Assembly: GCF_002216775.1 (NCBI RefSeq)
Contig: NZ_CP022315.1
Span: 372,001 to 436,000 of the forward strand
Source of the DNA: Virgibacillus phasianinus
GTDB lineage: Bacteria; Bacillota; Bacilli; Bacillales; Amphibacillaceae
Length of the DNA stretch: 64,000 bases
Direction: 5' to 3'
The notes beneath the pieces are model-generated. The model was not told where the DNA came from and made no database searches. It saw only the letters and a program-made list of their open reading frames with translations. The position numbers and the translations under genes were made by a program. Below, piece by piece: positions 11,139 to 20,715 of the stretch; the first letter of the stretch is position 1; every line of letters starts with the position of its first letter.

Positions 11139-11831
11139 ATGAAACGGATTTTTCTAATAGAAGATGACCCGAAAATAGCGAATTTATTAAAGGAATATCT
11201 CGAGAAGTACGAATATAGTGTAACCATCGTTCAGTCATTTGACAGGATTATTAACGAATTTACTGAATCAGATCCGCATCTTGTGTTATTGGATATAAAT
11301 TTACCGCGCTATGATGGGTTTTACTGGTGCCGTAAAATAAGAAGCATCTCCAATTGCCCCATCGTTTTTCTGTCGGCCAGGGATTCCGGAATGGATCAGG
11401 TTATGGCCATGGAGAATGGCGGGGATGATTATATTACGAAGCCATTTAACTTCGATGTTGTACAAGCAAAAATTAAAAGTATCATGCGCCGTATTTACGG
11501 GGAATATGCCGTAACCAAACAAGCCGACTTTATCGAAATCAATCAATTTATTTTACATTTAACATCCATGGAAATCGAATACCATGGGACAATAGCTTCT
11601 CTAACAAAAAATGAGTTCATTCTGCTAAAGGAATTTGTTGAACACGAGAACCAAGTCTTATCCCGCACTCATTTATTGGAAATCCTGTGGGACGATGAAC
11701 ACTTTGTGGATGATAATACATTATCTGTTAATATTACTCGCATCAGGAAAAAGCTAGAGGACATTGGTATTAAGGATAGTATACAAACCGTTCGGGGCGC
11801 CGGATACAAACTAGTCAACACATGGGGGTAG
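11139..11831 (+). CDS. Bce-type OmpR-family response regulator
   Basis: 230 residues: receiver domain (acidic pocket Glu8-Asp9-Asp10, phosphoacceptor Asp52 in LLDINLP, Lys near 101 in YITKPF) and a winged-helix DNA-binding domain with the end signature TVRGAGYKL. Gene order (regulator, two-TM kinase, ABC ATPase, 10-TM permease) identifies the Bce class, which responds to cell-wall-active peptide antibiotics such as bacitracin. The start is the ATG at 11139; an upstream in-frame ATG at 11118 has no ribosome site. It would bind upstream of the transporter genes; I could not find a convincing palindromic BceR-like box there. Confidence 0.9.
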   Translation: MKRIFLIEDDPKIANLLKEYLEKYEYSVTIVQSFDRIINEFTESDPHLVLLDINLPRYDGFYWCRKIRSISNCPIVFLSARDSGMDQVMAMENGGDDYITKPFNFDVVQAKIKSIMRRIYGEYAVTKQADFIEINQFILHLTSMEIEYHGTIASLTKNEFILLKEFVEHENQVLSRTHLLEILWDDEHFVDDNTLSVNITRIRKKLEDIGIKDSIQTVRGAGYKLVNTWG

Positions 11832-11837
11832 AACAGG

Positions 11838-12842
11838 ATGAAAAAATTTATACTCGACCAATTAGGAAACATTTTATTTTTTTATTCCCAGTGGGTACTT
11901 ATGATCATTATTGTTCAAATTGCCAGCCGATTTTCAGGAACAACACTCAGTGCCGGGATCCTTTTTTATTTATTTTTATTGCCGACATGCTTTTATCTTG
12001 TATTCTTGGTTTTCAAGTACTTTAAACAACGCGATTTCTACAAATTGGAAAATGTTGCTTCCCCGCATGTGGGATTACCGGAACCAAGCAATCATTTACT
12101 GCAAATTTTACGAGATCAACATGATAAACAAGACAGTGAATACCAGGAAAAAATTGAGCAGTTAGAACAGCATAAACAATTGGAAATTGATTTCATTCAA
12201 CAATGGGTTCATCAAATGAAAACACCTGTCTCTGTTTTGCATTTGACGATACAGAAGGAAAAAATGAATCTTCCCGAATCCTTTGCAGATAGTTTGTATG
12301 AGGAAATTGAACATCTGCAGCAAGGACTGGATCTCGCATTATATCAATCACGTTTGCAAAAGTTTGACCGTGATTTTCATGTGGACAGAATTTCCTTGCG
12401 GTCTTTAGTAAATGAATCCATTCAGGAATTCAAAACAAGTTTCATCCGCACCCACGTATTCCCAGAGCAATTTATTGATGAATCAATTGACGTGGCTACC
12501 GATGCAAAGTGGTTTCGGTTTGTATTGCACCAAATCATTACAAACGCGATTAAATATTCAAAAGGGCATTCCGAGAAAATTTCATTTCGCAGTAAAACTG
12601 ATTCGCAAACCACCACATTACAAATAGAGGACTACGGTCACGGTATCCCAAAGCAGGATATCAGCCGAATATTCGACCCATTCTTTACAGGAATGAACGG
12701 GCGCAAATTTCGTGAATCAACCGGTATGGGATTGTATCTATCAAAGGAAATATGTAAAGAATTAGGTCATGAAATCAGCGTAGAATCAGAACAAAATGCG
12801 GGAACAACGGTATCAATAACCTTTACACAGCCAAAGGTGTAA
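11838..12842 (+). CDS. BceS-like intramembrane-sensing histidine kinase
   Basis: 334 residues. Two N-terminal TM helices (about 11-30 and 38-60) are joined by a very short outside loop, so it cannot bind a ligand itself; in this family the partner ABC transporter does the sensing. The H-box is QWVHQMKTP with His125. The ATPase part has the N-box HQIITNAIKYS, DYGHGIP (G1) and GMGLYLSK (G2). Its start is 6 bases after the regulator stop, with AGGATG overlapping, so they are translated together. Confidence 0.9.
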   Translation: MKKFILDQLGNILFFYSQWVLMIIIVQIASRFSGTTLSAGILFYLFLLPTCFYLVFLVFKYFKQRDFYKLENVASPHVGLPEPSNHLLQILRDQHDKQDSEYQEKIEQLEQHKQLEIDFIQQWVHQMKTPVSVLHLTIQKEKMNLPESFADSLYEEIEHLQQGLDLALYQSRLQKFDRDFHVDRISLRSLVNESIQEFKTSFIRTHVFPEQFIDESIDVATDAKWFRFVLHQIITNAIKYSKGHSEKISFRSKTDSQTTTLQIEDYGHGIPKQDISRIFDPFFTGMNGRKFRESTGMGLYLSKEICKELGHEISVESEQNAGTTVSITFTQPKV

Positions 12843-12960
12843 GAAAGGCGGCAGCTTCTGGGCGCTGAAGCTAGACAAAAAAAGCGGCAGCGCCCGTTTA
12901 GCAACGTACAAACTGGAACCTTGGCAAGGAGTTCAGGCTGTTGTCTCCCGACTTGGTTTG
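12843..12960 (+). repeat. Dispersed repeat family R1, diverged copy
   Basis: Starts at the stop of the kinase gene with GGCGGCAGCTTCTGGGCGCT, then GAAGCTAGACAAAAAAAGCG and GCGCCCGTTTAG: the R1 unit words in altered order. The part 12903-12960 contains CTGTTGTCTCCCGACTTGG, whose complement recurs near 55.09 kb. Confidence 0.7.
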
Positions 12961-13005
12961 GTTCCTACCCGAATAATAAGAACAAGGTATTTTGGAGGTA
13001 ATACA

Positions 13006-13782
13006 ATGGCAATTCTAGTGGCTGAAAACTTATCCAAAAAGTATGGGAGCAAACGCAGTATTCAATATGAAGCATTAAATCGGTTTAATCTGGCAATAAA
13101 CAAATCAGAATTCGTTGGGATCATGGGACCATCCGGAAGTGGAAAGACTACTTTATTAAACTTATTGTCAACGATTGATACACCAACAGCAGGGAAAATC
13201 AGCATCAATAATGAAAAGGTAACAAGTATGTCTAATAATAAATTGGCCAAATTCCGCCGTAAGGAAATGGGGTTTGTTTTTCAGGATTATAATTTATTGG
13301 ACACATTAACGATTGGTGAAAACATTGTATTGCCCTTAACATTATTAGGTAAAAAGGTAACCGTAATGGAGAAACAGTTAGTGACTGTTGCAAAACAGCT
13401 TGGGATTGATGCGATTATTCATAAACGAACCTATGAAGTGTCTGGCGGCCAATTGCAGCGAGCTGCAATTGCACGGGCCATCATTCACAATCCAACCGTT
13501 ATATTCGCTGATGAACCAACAGGCAATTTGGATTCAAAGGCTTCTTTACAAGTAATGGAATCATTACGTGATTTGCATGAGCTCCACCAAACCACAACGG
13601 TTATGGTTACCCATGATCCCTTTGCAGCTAGCTTCTGTGAACGGATTATCTTTATCAAAGACGGAAAATTATTTAATGAAATTCACCGTGGGGAAAATCG
13701 TCAGGCATTTTTCCAGGACATATTAAATGTACAGTCACTATTAGGAGGCAACACAGATGACCTTCAGACAGTTCGCTTTTAA
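13006..13782 (+). CDS. BceA-like ABC transporter ATP-binding protein
   Basis: 258 residues, MacB/LolD-like ATPase. Walker A GPSGSGKT (41-48), signature VSGGQLQRAAIARA, Walker B VIFADEPTGNLD and the H-loop THD are intact. It energises the BceB-like permease encoded next; in this family the pair both signals to the kinase and frees lipid II-cycle intermediates from peptide antibiotics. I take the ATG at 13006 (TTTGGAGG upstream) rather than an upstream GTG-led extension that is repeat-derived. The last 26 bases overlap the permease gene. Confidence 0.92.
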   Translation: MAILVAENLSKKYGSKRSIQYEALNRFNLAINKSEFVGIMGPSGSGKTTLLNLLSTIDTPTAGKISINNEKVTSMSNNKLAKFRRKEMGFVFQDYNLLDTLTIGENIVLPLTLLGKKVTVMEKQLVTVAKQLGIDAIIHKRTYEVSGGQLQRAAIARAIIHNPTVIFADEPTGNLDSKASLQVMESLRDLHELHQTTTVMVTHDPFAASFCERIIFIKDGKLFNEIHRGENRQAFFQDILNVQSLLGGNTDDLQTVRF

Positions 13783-15679
13783 TAACGTCCGGCGCAATAA
13801 ACGGCAATACCTCAGTTATTTTTTAAGTTGTATGTTTGCTGTGACGGTTTTCTTTATGTACGCGGTAATCATCTTTCATCCGGATATTAATGAAACTGAA
13901 TTTCGAGAAACTGTACAACGTGGGATTTTTCTCACAGAGGCGTTAATCTATGTATTTTCTTTCTTATTTGTTCTGTACTCAACAGGCTCCTTTATCAAAT
14001 CACGTAAAAAAGAATACGGTTTGTTAACAACGCTCGGTATAACAAAGTCACAGCTTAACCGTATGCTCATTTTGGAAAATACAATTATCGGCATTACTTC
14101 TATTGTTGCGGGGCTACTGCTTGGTGCGCTGCTGACAAAGCTATTTTTGATGGTCTTTTCTCAGGTTCTTGGCCTTGATGAAATTCTGCCATTCTATTTA
14201 TCACTAAAAGCAATAGGCATAACCGCTGGATTGTTTTTTATTATGTTTGAACTTAATTCTATTGCCGTCGTATGGACAATTAAGACAAAGTCCGTTATGG
14301 AAATGTTCCGGGGGGCTAAGACGCCTAAACGGACCCCAAAGTTTTCCTGGATATTGACTATTATTTCATTATTAGCCATTGGCTATGCCTATTACCTGGC
14401 ATATACAGCCAATCTTATGTCGATTTTATTTCGTATGCTGCCAATTTTGGCTCTCATCGTGCCTGGAACATATTTTCTGTTCACACAAGCCAGTATTGCG
14501 CTAATTAATATTGTTAAGAAGAAGAAGAGCTACCTGTATAAGAATTTAAACCTATTAACCATCTCTGACCTGACTTTTAAACTAAAGGATAATGCAAGAC
14601 TATTATTTTTTGTTACGATTTTAAGCGCAGTTGCCTTTACCTCATCTGGTGTTTTATATGGTTTATTTCAAAGTGCTGAGACGGAAGCAGAAAGACTTAT
14701 TCCCCAAGACGTTTCATTGATAAGCAAAGGGTTAGATCACGTGGACGAATTTAAAGAGGAAGTTGCCTATGTGGAAAAGGAATTCAAACAGCAGAATATC
14801 CCGTATGAACAGATAACAGTCCGCTCGGTTCAGGCAAACGCTTCATCTGGCAAGCAGGAATGGGATGACACCTGGCTAATGATCTACTCATACTCCGACT
14901 ATAAGAAAATGCAGGAGCTCCAACACGAACCAGTTGCCTTCCAGATGCAAGCAAATGACCAGGGTGTAGTGTTAGTGACAGACTTTGGGTTTGACTATAT
15001 GAGGAATATTCCTAAATCGATAACGTTAAGATCTGAACATATGCAAGAGCAACTTACCCTAACAAAAGAATACACCAGTATAAACGATACCATTTATACT
15101 ACCTTTCCGGTCGTGGTGCCGGATGCAGTTTATCAGCGCTTTTATCAGGCTGCAGATCGAAATGAAATCTACCATAACTATGTAATGAACATTCCAGGCT
15201 GGCTAACACATGCAGAGGCAACTGAAGAGATTTTAAATGGGGTAAATCGTGAATTTGTATATCCTGATTCACAGGCGGGCTATTATATTATGATGAAACA
15301 GGGAATGTCATATCTTCTTTTTTTTGGTATATTTATAAGTGTTCTTTTCTTTTTAGCTGCAGGTTCCATACTTTATTTTCGAATGTATCAGGACATTGAC
15401 AAGGACTTGCACCACTTCCATTCCCTGTATCGAATTGGATTGACCGTACAGGAAATGAAGCGTATTGCTACCAAGCAATTAGCCTATTTGTTTTTCATAC
15501 CTTTCTTCATAGCGGTTGTTCACGCATCCTTTGCATATAAGGCATTACAAAACATGCTGGCAAAAAATATATTTCTGCCAAGTGCATTCATTATTTCCAT
15601 TTTTCTAGTCATCCACCTGGCTAACTTTATTGTAATTCGAAATATCTATACAGCTAAACTGAAGAAAGTCATGCAATAA
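13757..15679 (+). CDS. BceB-like 10-TM ABC permease
   Basis: 640 residues with the BceB layout: one N-terminal TM (about 18-38), two FtsX-type TM groups in the first half (about 53-300), a large extracellular domain between about residues 305 and 515 that binds peptide antibiotics in this family, and a final FtsX triple (about 520-635). The N-terminus TFRQFAFNNVRRNKRQY is typical. The gene overlaps the ATPase gene. Target drug cannot be predicted; bacitracin, lantibiotics and mersacidin-type peptides are known for relatives. hemL begins only 24 bases after the stop. Confidence 0.9.
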   Translation: MTFRQFAFNNVRRNKRQYLSYFLSCMFAVTVFFMYAVIIFHPDINETEFRETVQRGIFLTEALIYVFSFLFVLYSTGSFIKSRKKEYGLLTTLGITKSQLNRMLILENTIIGITSIVAGLLLGALLTKLFLMVFSQVLGLDEILPFYLSLKAIGITAGLFFIMFELNSIAVVWTIKTKSVMEMFRGAKTPKRTPKFSWILTIISLLAIGYAYYLAYTANLMSILFRMLPILALIVPGTYFLFTQASIALINIVKKKKSYLYKNLNLLTISDLTFKLKDNARLLFFVTILSAVAFTSSGVLYGLFQSAETEAERLIPQDVSLISKGLDHVDEFKEEVAYVEKEFKQQNIPYEQITVRSVQANASSGKQEWDDTWLMIYSYSDYKKMQELQHEPVAFQMQANDQGVVLVTDFGFDYMRNIPKSITLRSEHMQEQLTLTKEYTSINDTIYTTFPVVVPDAVYQRFYQAADRNEIYHNYVMNIPGWLTHAEATEEILNGVNREFVYPDSQAGYYIMMKQGMSYLLFFGIFISVLFFLAAGSILYFRMYQDIDKDLHHFHSLYRIGLTVQEMKRIATKQLAYLFFIPFFIAVVHASFAYKALQNMLAKNIFLPSAFIISIFLVIHLANFIVIRNIYTAKLKKVMQ

Positions 15680-15703
15680 TTCCCATATTTTAGGAGGCAT
15701 ATC

Positions 15704-16999
15704 ATGAAAACTTATACACAATCTGAGAAACTGCACCAAGAAGCACTGCAGCATATTGTTGGCGGAGTAAATTCACCATCACGCGCATATAAGGCTGTTG
15801 GCGGTGGTGCACCAGTATATATGGAACGTGGAGAAGGTGCGTACTTCTTTGATGTCGATGGCAATAAATATATCGACTATTTAGCTGCCTATGGACCAAT
15901 TATTACTGGTCATGCCCATCCGCATATCGCAAAAGCAATTTCACATGCCGCAACTACTGGCGTGCTGTATGGTACACCGACTGCACTTGAAAATACATTT
16001 GCCAAAATGCTGAAAGAAGCTATTCCGTCACTGGAAAAAGTGCGGTTTACTAATTCCGGAACTGAAGCAGTGATGACAACAATTCGGGTTGCCCGCGCTT
16101 ATACAGATCGGACAAAGGTTATTAAATTTGCGGGCTGTTATCACGGTCATTTTGATGCCGTATTGGTTCAAGCGGGATCCGGTCCTGCGACACTTGGCAC
16201 TCCTGACTCAGCCGGTATTCCGAAGTCAGTTGCTGAAGATGTGATCACCGTTCCTTTTAATGACCTAGATGCCTTTAAGGAGGCTATGGAAGAATGGGGA
16301 GATGAAATTGCAGCGGTACTCGTTGAACCAATAGTAGGTAATTTTGGAATCGTTGAACCACATGATGGATTTTTACAAGCAGTGAATGACATCACACATA
16401 ATAACGGTGCGTTGGTTATTTATGATGAAGTAATCACCGGATTCCGTTTTACATATGGGAGTGCACAGCAGGTTTACGGCATCGAACCAGACATGACAGC
16501 AATGGGGAAAATTATTGGTGGCGGTCTGCCAATTGGCGCTTATGGCGGCAGACTTGATATTATGGAACAAGTAGCACCTCTTGGACCTGCCTATCAGGCT
16601 GGAACCATGGCTGGTAATCCTGCATCAATGGCTTCAGGTATCGCATGTCTTGAAGTTTTGCAACAACCAGGTGTTTATGAAAAACTAGATGCACTTGGTG
16701 CCCGGTTGGAAAAAGGAATTATTGAAAAGGCAGCCAAGTATGATGTGCACATTTCCGTAAACCGTTTATGTGGGGTGCTAACTGTTTATTTTGGAGATGG
16801 TTCAATCTCAAACTATGACCAGGCAGAAGCAAGTGATGGCAAAGCTTTTGCGGTATTCTTCAAATTAATGTTGGAACAGGGAGTGAATTTAGCCCCTTCT
16901 AAATATGAAGCATGGTTCCTGACAACTGAACATACGGAAGAAGATATAGACAAAACGATTGAAGCAGTTGATCAAGCCTTCCGCGTAATGGCTGAATAA
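15704..16999 (+). CDS. hemL: Glutamate-1-semialdehyde 2,1-aminomutase
   Basis: 431 residues, full-length class III PLP aminotransferase fold making 5-aminolevulinate for heme. Diagnostic blocks: [15 protein letters not shown] near the N-terminus, [29 protein letters not shown] and the PLP-lysine block [16 protein letters not shown]. Ribosome site TAGGAGG. It corresponds to gsaB, the second GSA aminomutase gene of Bacillus next to ygaF/perR, and not to the one in the hemAXCDBL operon; both probably exist in this genome. It may be transcribed from the Bce module because the gap is only 24 bases. Confidence 0.95.
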   Translation: MKTYTQSEKLHQEALQHIVGGVNSPSRAYKAVGGGAPVYMERGEGAYFFDVDGNKYIDYLAAYGPIITGHAHPHIAKAISHAATTGVLYGTPTALENTFAKMLKEAIPSLEKVRFTNSGTEAVMTTIRVARAYTDRTKVIKFAGCYHGHFDAVLVQAGSGPATLGTPDSAGIPKSVAEDVITVPFNDLDAFKEAMEEWGDEIAAVLVEPIVGNFGIVEPHDGFLQAVNDITHNNGALVIYDEVITGFRFTYGSAQQVYGIEPDMTAMGKIIGGGLPIGAYGGRLDIMEQVAPLGPAYQAGTMAGNPASMASGIACLEVLQQPGVYEKLDALGARLEKGIIEKAAKYDVHISVNRLCGVLTVYFGDGSISNYDQAEASDGKAFAVFFKLMLEQGVNLAPSKYEAWFLTTEHTEEDIDKTIEAVDQAFRVMAE

Positions 17000-17006
17000 G
17001 AAATAC

Positions 17007-17412
17007 AAAAGAGGCTGAGACAAAACTAAAATGTTCAACTCAAAAGACGAACGATCAAGGGTGGAAGTTTAGAACGTTTCTTTTCAACTATAGGGTCTTA
17101 ATAAGCAGTTGACATAAACTTCTGTGACGAAACTAACTATCATGTTCGGTGCCTTGTCACCGCTCCGGACCGTTGACTCCTGCTTAGAACAGCGCGAGCT
17201 GAAGACCCCGCAGAGTGGTTTTCTCAGGAGGCTGAAGCCGTGCCCTAAGGTGCGCAACGGTCCGCAGCGGAAAACAATCCAGCGCATACTTTTTAGCTTT
17301 AAGTTTACAAAAACAGACAAGAAAAATCCGGACTACTTCAAATTCTAATCCAAGAATTGAATCATAGTTCGGATTTCTCTCTGGCTAAAACACTTTTGTC
17401 CCAGCCTCTTTT
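17007..17412. repeat. 406-bp element with terminal inverted repeats, between hemL and the ABC exporter
   Basis: The ends are inverted copies: AAAAGAGGCTGAGACAAAA at 17007-17025 and the complement of AAAAGAGGCTGGGACAAAA at 17394-17412, one mismatch in 19. No open frame of a transposase lies inside. The interior (about 17095-17285) is related to the element at 34786-34985. An inner hairpin joins GAAAAATCCGGAC (about 17320) with GTTCGGATTTCTC (about 17368). It lies exactly between two convergent genes, 3 bases from the exporter stop, and probably works as a bidirectional terminator. It fills the whole 416-base gap. Confidence 0.75.
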
Positions 17413-17414
17413 AT

Positions 17415-19181
17415 TTACCCTTGAATTAAATCGGGCTGGTCCAGGTTTTGGACTTGATATAAATTATAGTAATTTCCTTGTTTTTTCATCAGTTCCTCAT
17501 GTGAACCACTTTCTTTGATTTCACCATCAACAACGACTACAATTCTGTCGGCGTGTGTGATGGTTGCCAGCCGATGTGCAACAATAAAGGTAGTTCGGTC
17601 AGATGCCAACTTTTCAAGGGCTTCCTGTATCGTATGTTCACTTTCTAAATCAAGAGCTGAGGTTGCTTCGTCAAAAATTAATAATGGTGGGTTCTTCAAA
17701 AATACACGGGCGATTGCAATACGCTGTTTCTGCCCTCCGGATAGTTTGACGCCGCGTTCCCCTACCAATGTGTCATAGCCGTGCACTAAATCAGTGATAA
17801 AGTCATGCGCATTAGCTGCCTTTGCCGCGGTTATCACTTCTTCATCTGTTGCATCAGGATTACCCATTCGAATGTTCATGGAAATAGATTCACTAAATAA
17901 CGTATTATCCTGGAGAACCATTCCGATGTTATCCCGAAGCGAACGCGCCTGTACATCTCGAATGTCTATTCCATCAACTTTAATAGATCCTTTGGTTACA
18001 TCATAAAAACGAGGGATCAGACTAATAAGTGTAGACTTTCCTCCACCGCTCATTCCAACTAACGCAATAGTCTCACCTTTCTTCACTTGAAGTGATACAT
18101 CCTTCAATACTTCGGGTTCATTTTCGTCGTATTGAAAAGAAACATGATCAATTTCTACATTTCCTTCCACATTTGTTAATGGTTTCGCATCTTTTTTATC
18201 AACAATATCATATTTCTCATTTAAAAATTCAAAAACACGGTCGATGGATGCGATTGATTGCGTCAGGACCGTTGAAGAATTAATTAATCGTCGCAACGGG
18301 CTGTACACACGCTCCATATATGCAACAAACGCTACCATTGTACCAACCGACAGTCCACCATTAATAACATGATAACCAGCATATGCGATAACTAATAATG
18401 GCGCCAAATCCGTAATTGTATTGGTAACTGCAAAAGTTTTTGCATTCCAATTTGTGTGTTTTAATGCCCGGTCCAAAAAGTTTTCATTTCGTTTATTGAA
18501 TTGACCTTGTTCATAATCTTCCAGAGCAAAACTTCTTGTCACAGGTACCCCCTGTACTCGTTCATGGAGATGACCTTGAACCTCTGCCAGTGCCTGTGAA
18601 CGCTCGCGAGTCAATCGTCGTAAACGTCCATAAAAATATTTAATTGAAAATCCAAAAAACGGGAATAAAATAATTGATACAATTGTTAAGCCAACGTTCA
18701 TCGTCAGCATAATACAAATTGCGATTAAAATGGTTATTATGTCTAACCATACGTTCATTAAACCGGTGAGCACGAAATTCTTGGTTTGTTCGACATCATG
18801 TATTACCCGGGAAATAATTTCCCCGGTTTTTGTCTGTGAATAAAATCTCAGGCTCAATTTTTGTATGTGATCAAACAGTCTATCCCTTATATCAAAAAGG
18901 ATCTTGTTCCCTACCCACTGTGCTAAATATTGTCGAATATATTCAACAGGCGGACGTAAAATTAGAAAAATAACAAATGCTCCGCCCATAATCCAAAGCA
19001 GTTGAGTTGTTTTTGCACTGTCACTCATATTCTCTGCACCAATAATATCATCAATTATATATTTCAAAATCAATGGCAGTAACAATGGTATAGCAAATTT
19101 TACGATTCCAATGAGAATTGTCCAGAGAATTTTCATGCGGTAAGGTTTTACAAACTGCATGTATTGCTTAATGCTGCTCAT
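17415..19181 (-). CDS. YgaD-like ABC half-transporter (exporter, TM domain plus ATPase)
   Basis: 588 residues, type IV (MsbA/Sav1866-like) half-exporter acting as a homodimer. Six TM helices occupy residues about 17-310. The ATPase domain has Walker A GMSGGGKS near 375, signature [13 protein letters not shown] near 480, Walker [13 protein letters not shown] and the H-loop VAHRL. The substrate is not known; lipids or drugs are usual for the family. Gene position next to hemL and ntdP matches B. subtilis ygaD. No second half-transporter is adjacent. Confidence 0.9.
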   Translation of the reverse strand: MSSIKQYMQFVKPYRMKILWTILIGIVKFAIPLLLPLILKYIIDDIIGAENMSDSAKTTQLLWIMGGAFVIFLILRPPVEYIRQYLAQWVGNKILFDIRDRLFDHIQKLSLRFYSQTKTGEIISRVIHDVEQTKNFVLTGLMNVWLDIITILIAICIMLTMNVGLTIVSIILFPFFGFSIKYFYGRLRRLTRERSQALAEVQGHLHERVQGVPVTRSFALEDYEQGQFNKRNENFLDRALKHTNWNAKTFAVTNTITDLAPLLVIAYAGYHVINGGLSVGTMVAFVAYMERVYSPLRRLINSSTVLTQSIASIDRVFEFLNEKYDIVDKKDAKPLTNVEGNVEIDHVSFQYDENEPEVLKDVSLQVKKGETIALVGMSGGGKSTLISLIPRFYDVTKGSIKVDGIDIRDVQARSLRDNIGMVLQDNTLFSESISMNIRMGNPDATDEEVITAAKAANAHDFITDLVHGYDTLVGERGVKLSGGQKQRIAIARVFLKNPPLLIFDEATSALDLESEHTIQEALEKLASDRTTFIVAHRLATITHADRIVVVVDGEIKESGSHEELMKKQGNYYNLYQVQNLDQPDLIQG

Positions 19182-19200
19182 TTTATATCAACCTCGTTTA

Positions 19201-19315
19201 TTAAGAAAAGCTTGGGCACCCGATTAGAAGCTGACCCATAAGCAAAGCATGGGGTTAGCGTTTGCATTGTCCATTGCTTATACGTTCTCTTCTGGGTACC
19301 GGAGCTAGACATGTA
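19201..19315 (+). repeat. Dispersed repeat family R1 copy
   Basis: Contains GGGCACCCGATTAGAAGCTG, CATAAGCAAAGCATGGGGTT, GTCCATTGCTTATACG, then TTCTGGGTACCGGAGCTAGA: a diverged full unit of about 115 bases, the same order as the clean copy at 51.48-51.61 kb. Confidence 0.75.
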
Positions 19316-19368
19316 TTTGTTTATGCTTAGAAAAACCCTTGCTACCGTTGTAACAAAGGTTTTATCGT

Positions 19369-19899
19369 TCACCTATATGTCAAAAAACGTTCATACCACT
19401 GATCAACAAATTCTGGTGAGAAGGGCCCCTTCCTTTGATGCACCCATCTAAGTAAATAATCAATATTTTTATGAAGAATCCGATCTAATACAGCTGGATA
19501 ACCCATCATTTCTTTGTGTTCGTCGTATTCATCTTCATCCAATAAATTGTACGTCATATCTGGAAACACCTTAACATCTAAATCATAATCAATATACTTT
19601 AATGCTTCATCATCAAAAACGAATGGCGAACTTATATTACAATAATAATGAATCCCATTATCACGTACCATTCCAATAATATTAAACCAATATTTCGCAT
19701 GAAAATAGCAAATAGCAGGTTCACGTGTCACCCATGTTCTTCCATCGCTTTCAATGACATTAGTCTTGTCATTTGCTCCAATTACGGTGTCCTCTGTACG
19801 CTTCAGGACAAGGCAATTTTCCCAAACACGATGAAGTTGTCCATTATGCTTATAGCTTTGAATTTGAATTTTCGAACCTGTGTCAGGGCCAGCCATCAT
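19369..19899 (-). CDS. ntdP: NtdP-like nucleoside tri-/diphosphate phosphatase (DUF402, YgaC)
   Basis: 176 residues, normal for the UPF0374/DUF402 family. Recognisable blocks: [17 protein letters not shown] near the start, [23 protein letters not shown], and the acidic metal-binding stretch [13 protein letters not shown] near 121-133. Relatives hydrolyse nucleoside tri- and diphosphates. Ribosome site AGGAAGGA precedes the ATG. The gene is in the position of ygaC of B. subtilis, beside the ABC exporter. Cytosolic, single gene with repeats on both sides. Confidence 0.9.
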   Translation of the reverse strand: MMAGPDTGSKIQIQSYKHNGQLHRVWENCLVLKRTEDTVIGANDKTNVIESDGRTWVTREPAICYFHAKYWFNIIGMVRDNGIHYYCNISSPFVFDDEALKYIDYDLDVKVFPDMTYNLLDEDEYDEHKEMMGYPAVLDRILHKNIDYLLRWVHQRKGPFSPEFVDQWYERFLTYR

Positions 19900-19977
19900 A
19901 TCTTCCTTCCTATATACTCAGCTAATCATGTTATATTATAATAGGAAGAAAGACAAATATAAAGGAACAAGCTCAAA

Positions 19978-20172
19978 AAGAAGAAAAGCTCAGGGCGCCC
20001 GTTTAGAAGTGGATGCATAAGCCTGGGCGCTGGAGCTAGACAGGAAAAGCGCAAGTGCCCGTCTAGTAGCGGACGCATAAGGCATAAGCAAGGGACCGCA
20101 GAACGCATGGGGTTTAGCGTTCGTAGTGCCCCTTGCTTATGACGGCAGCTTCTGGGCGCTGGAGCTAGACAT
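19978..20172 (+). repeat. Dispersed repeat family R1, two tandem units
   Basis: Unit one (about 19983-20042) reads GAAAAGCTCAGGGCGCCCG through GGGCGCTGGAGCTAGACAGG. Unit two (about 20043-20170) is a near-complete unit with GAAAAGCGCAAGTGCCCGTC, AGAACGCATGGGGTTTAGCG and GCTTCTGGGCGCTGGAGCTA. Short open frames across this region are repeat-derived. Confidence 0.85.
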
Positions 20173-20202
20173 ATTTTCGTTTATATTTTCTTTAAGGACA
20201 AG

Positions 20203-20239
20203 AGAAAAGAGCTTTCTTGGGAGAAGAAAGCTCTTTTCT
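20203..20239 (-). terminator. Terminator after sspE
   Basis: A perfect 16-bp stem (AGAAAAGAGCTTTCTT and its complement) with a 5-base loop; on the minus strand it ends in a CTTTTCT tract. It lies 25 bases after the sspE stop. Confidence 0.8.
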
Positions 20240-20263
20240 GAGTCAGAAAAAAACGGGGTAAAG

Positions 20264-20458
20264 TTATTTGTTTTGCTTATTTTGTTGAGCTTTTTGATTT
20301 TGCTTTCTTACTTCTTGTGCGTTTGTTTCAGATGCAAACTCGGTACCAAATTGACCTTGTTGGCTTTGTTGACCTTTAGCTGCTTTTTGGTTTTGTTTCT
20401 TCACATTTTGAATGTTTGTACCAGAAGCAGTTTGGTTAGGTTGTTGTTTGTTAGCCAT
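20264..20458 (-). CDS. sspE: Gamma-type small acid-soluble spore protein
   Basis: 64 residues rich in Gln, Asn, Ala and Lys, lacking Cys and Trp. Two repeated blocks with the GPR-protease-type sites, TASGTNIQNVKKQNQ and FASETNAQEVRKQNQ, mark it as a gamma-SASP (SspE), an amino-acid store degraded at germination. The start is the second ATG (20458), 6 bases behind GGAGGTG; a longer open frame to 20548 is not real. Its place between mutY and ntdP agrees with B. subtilis. Expression in the forespore under sigma-G is expected from the family; I did not verify a promoter. Confidence 0.95.
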   Translation of the reverse strand: MANKQQPNQTASGTNIQNVKKQNQKAAKGQQSQQGQFGTEFASETNAQEVRKQNQKAQQNKQNK

Positions 20459-20544
20459 CATTATCACCTCCGCAATAATTAATTTAACCATTTCAGGAGA
20501 TGTTATGCGAAATAATGCAGAGTTAAAATTAGTATGATATGGAA

Positions 20545-20668
20545 GCAAATGGGAAACCTAAAGCTGACAACTTTCACATACTATCCGTAGAACGCATGGG
20601 TTTAGTGTCCATTGCTTATGACGGCCATATCCAGCTACCAGGCGCTGGAGCTGATATGGCCGTTAATA
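20545..20668. repeat. Degenerate R1 repeat between sspE and mutY
   Basis: Contains AGAACGCATGGGTTTAG, GTCCATTGCTTATGACGGCC and GGCGCTGGAGCT. An 11-bp perfect inverted repeat, ACGGCCATATC and GATATGGCCGT, encloses the last part (about 20620-20664). Confidence 0.6.
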
Positions 20669-20715
20669 TTCGGAAGCTCATTAGAATCCGCATTTATACT
20701 TCTTTCCTTCTAGAG

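Noticed and set aside
11026-11238. N-terminal extension of the K+ channel frame to 204 residues
   Set aside because: It overlaps the divergent response regulator start and lacks a ribosome site; the ATG at 11025 has one.
12843-13005. BceR-type binding box before the ABC genes
   Set aside because: No GTGAC-type inverted repeat found; the region is mostly repeat-derived.
17084-17348. Short open frames on both strands between hemL and the ABC exporter
   Set aside because: They lie in the inverted-repeat element and have no ribosome site or family match.
19926-20108. 60-codon frame on the minus strand with MHPLLNGRPELFFF
   Set aside because: It is a reading of the R1 repeat; similar peptides come from other copies.
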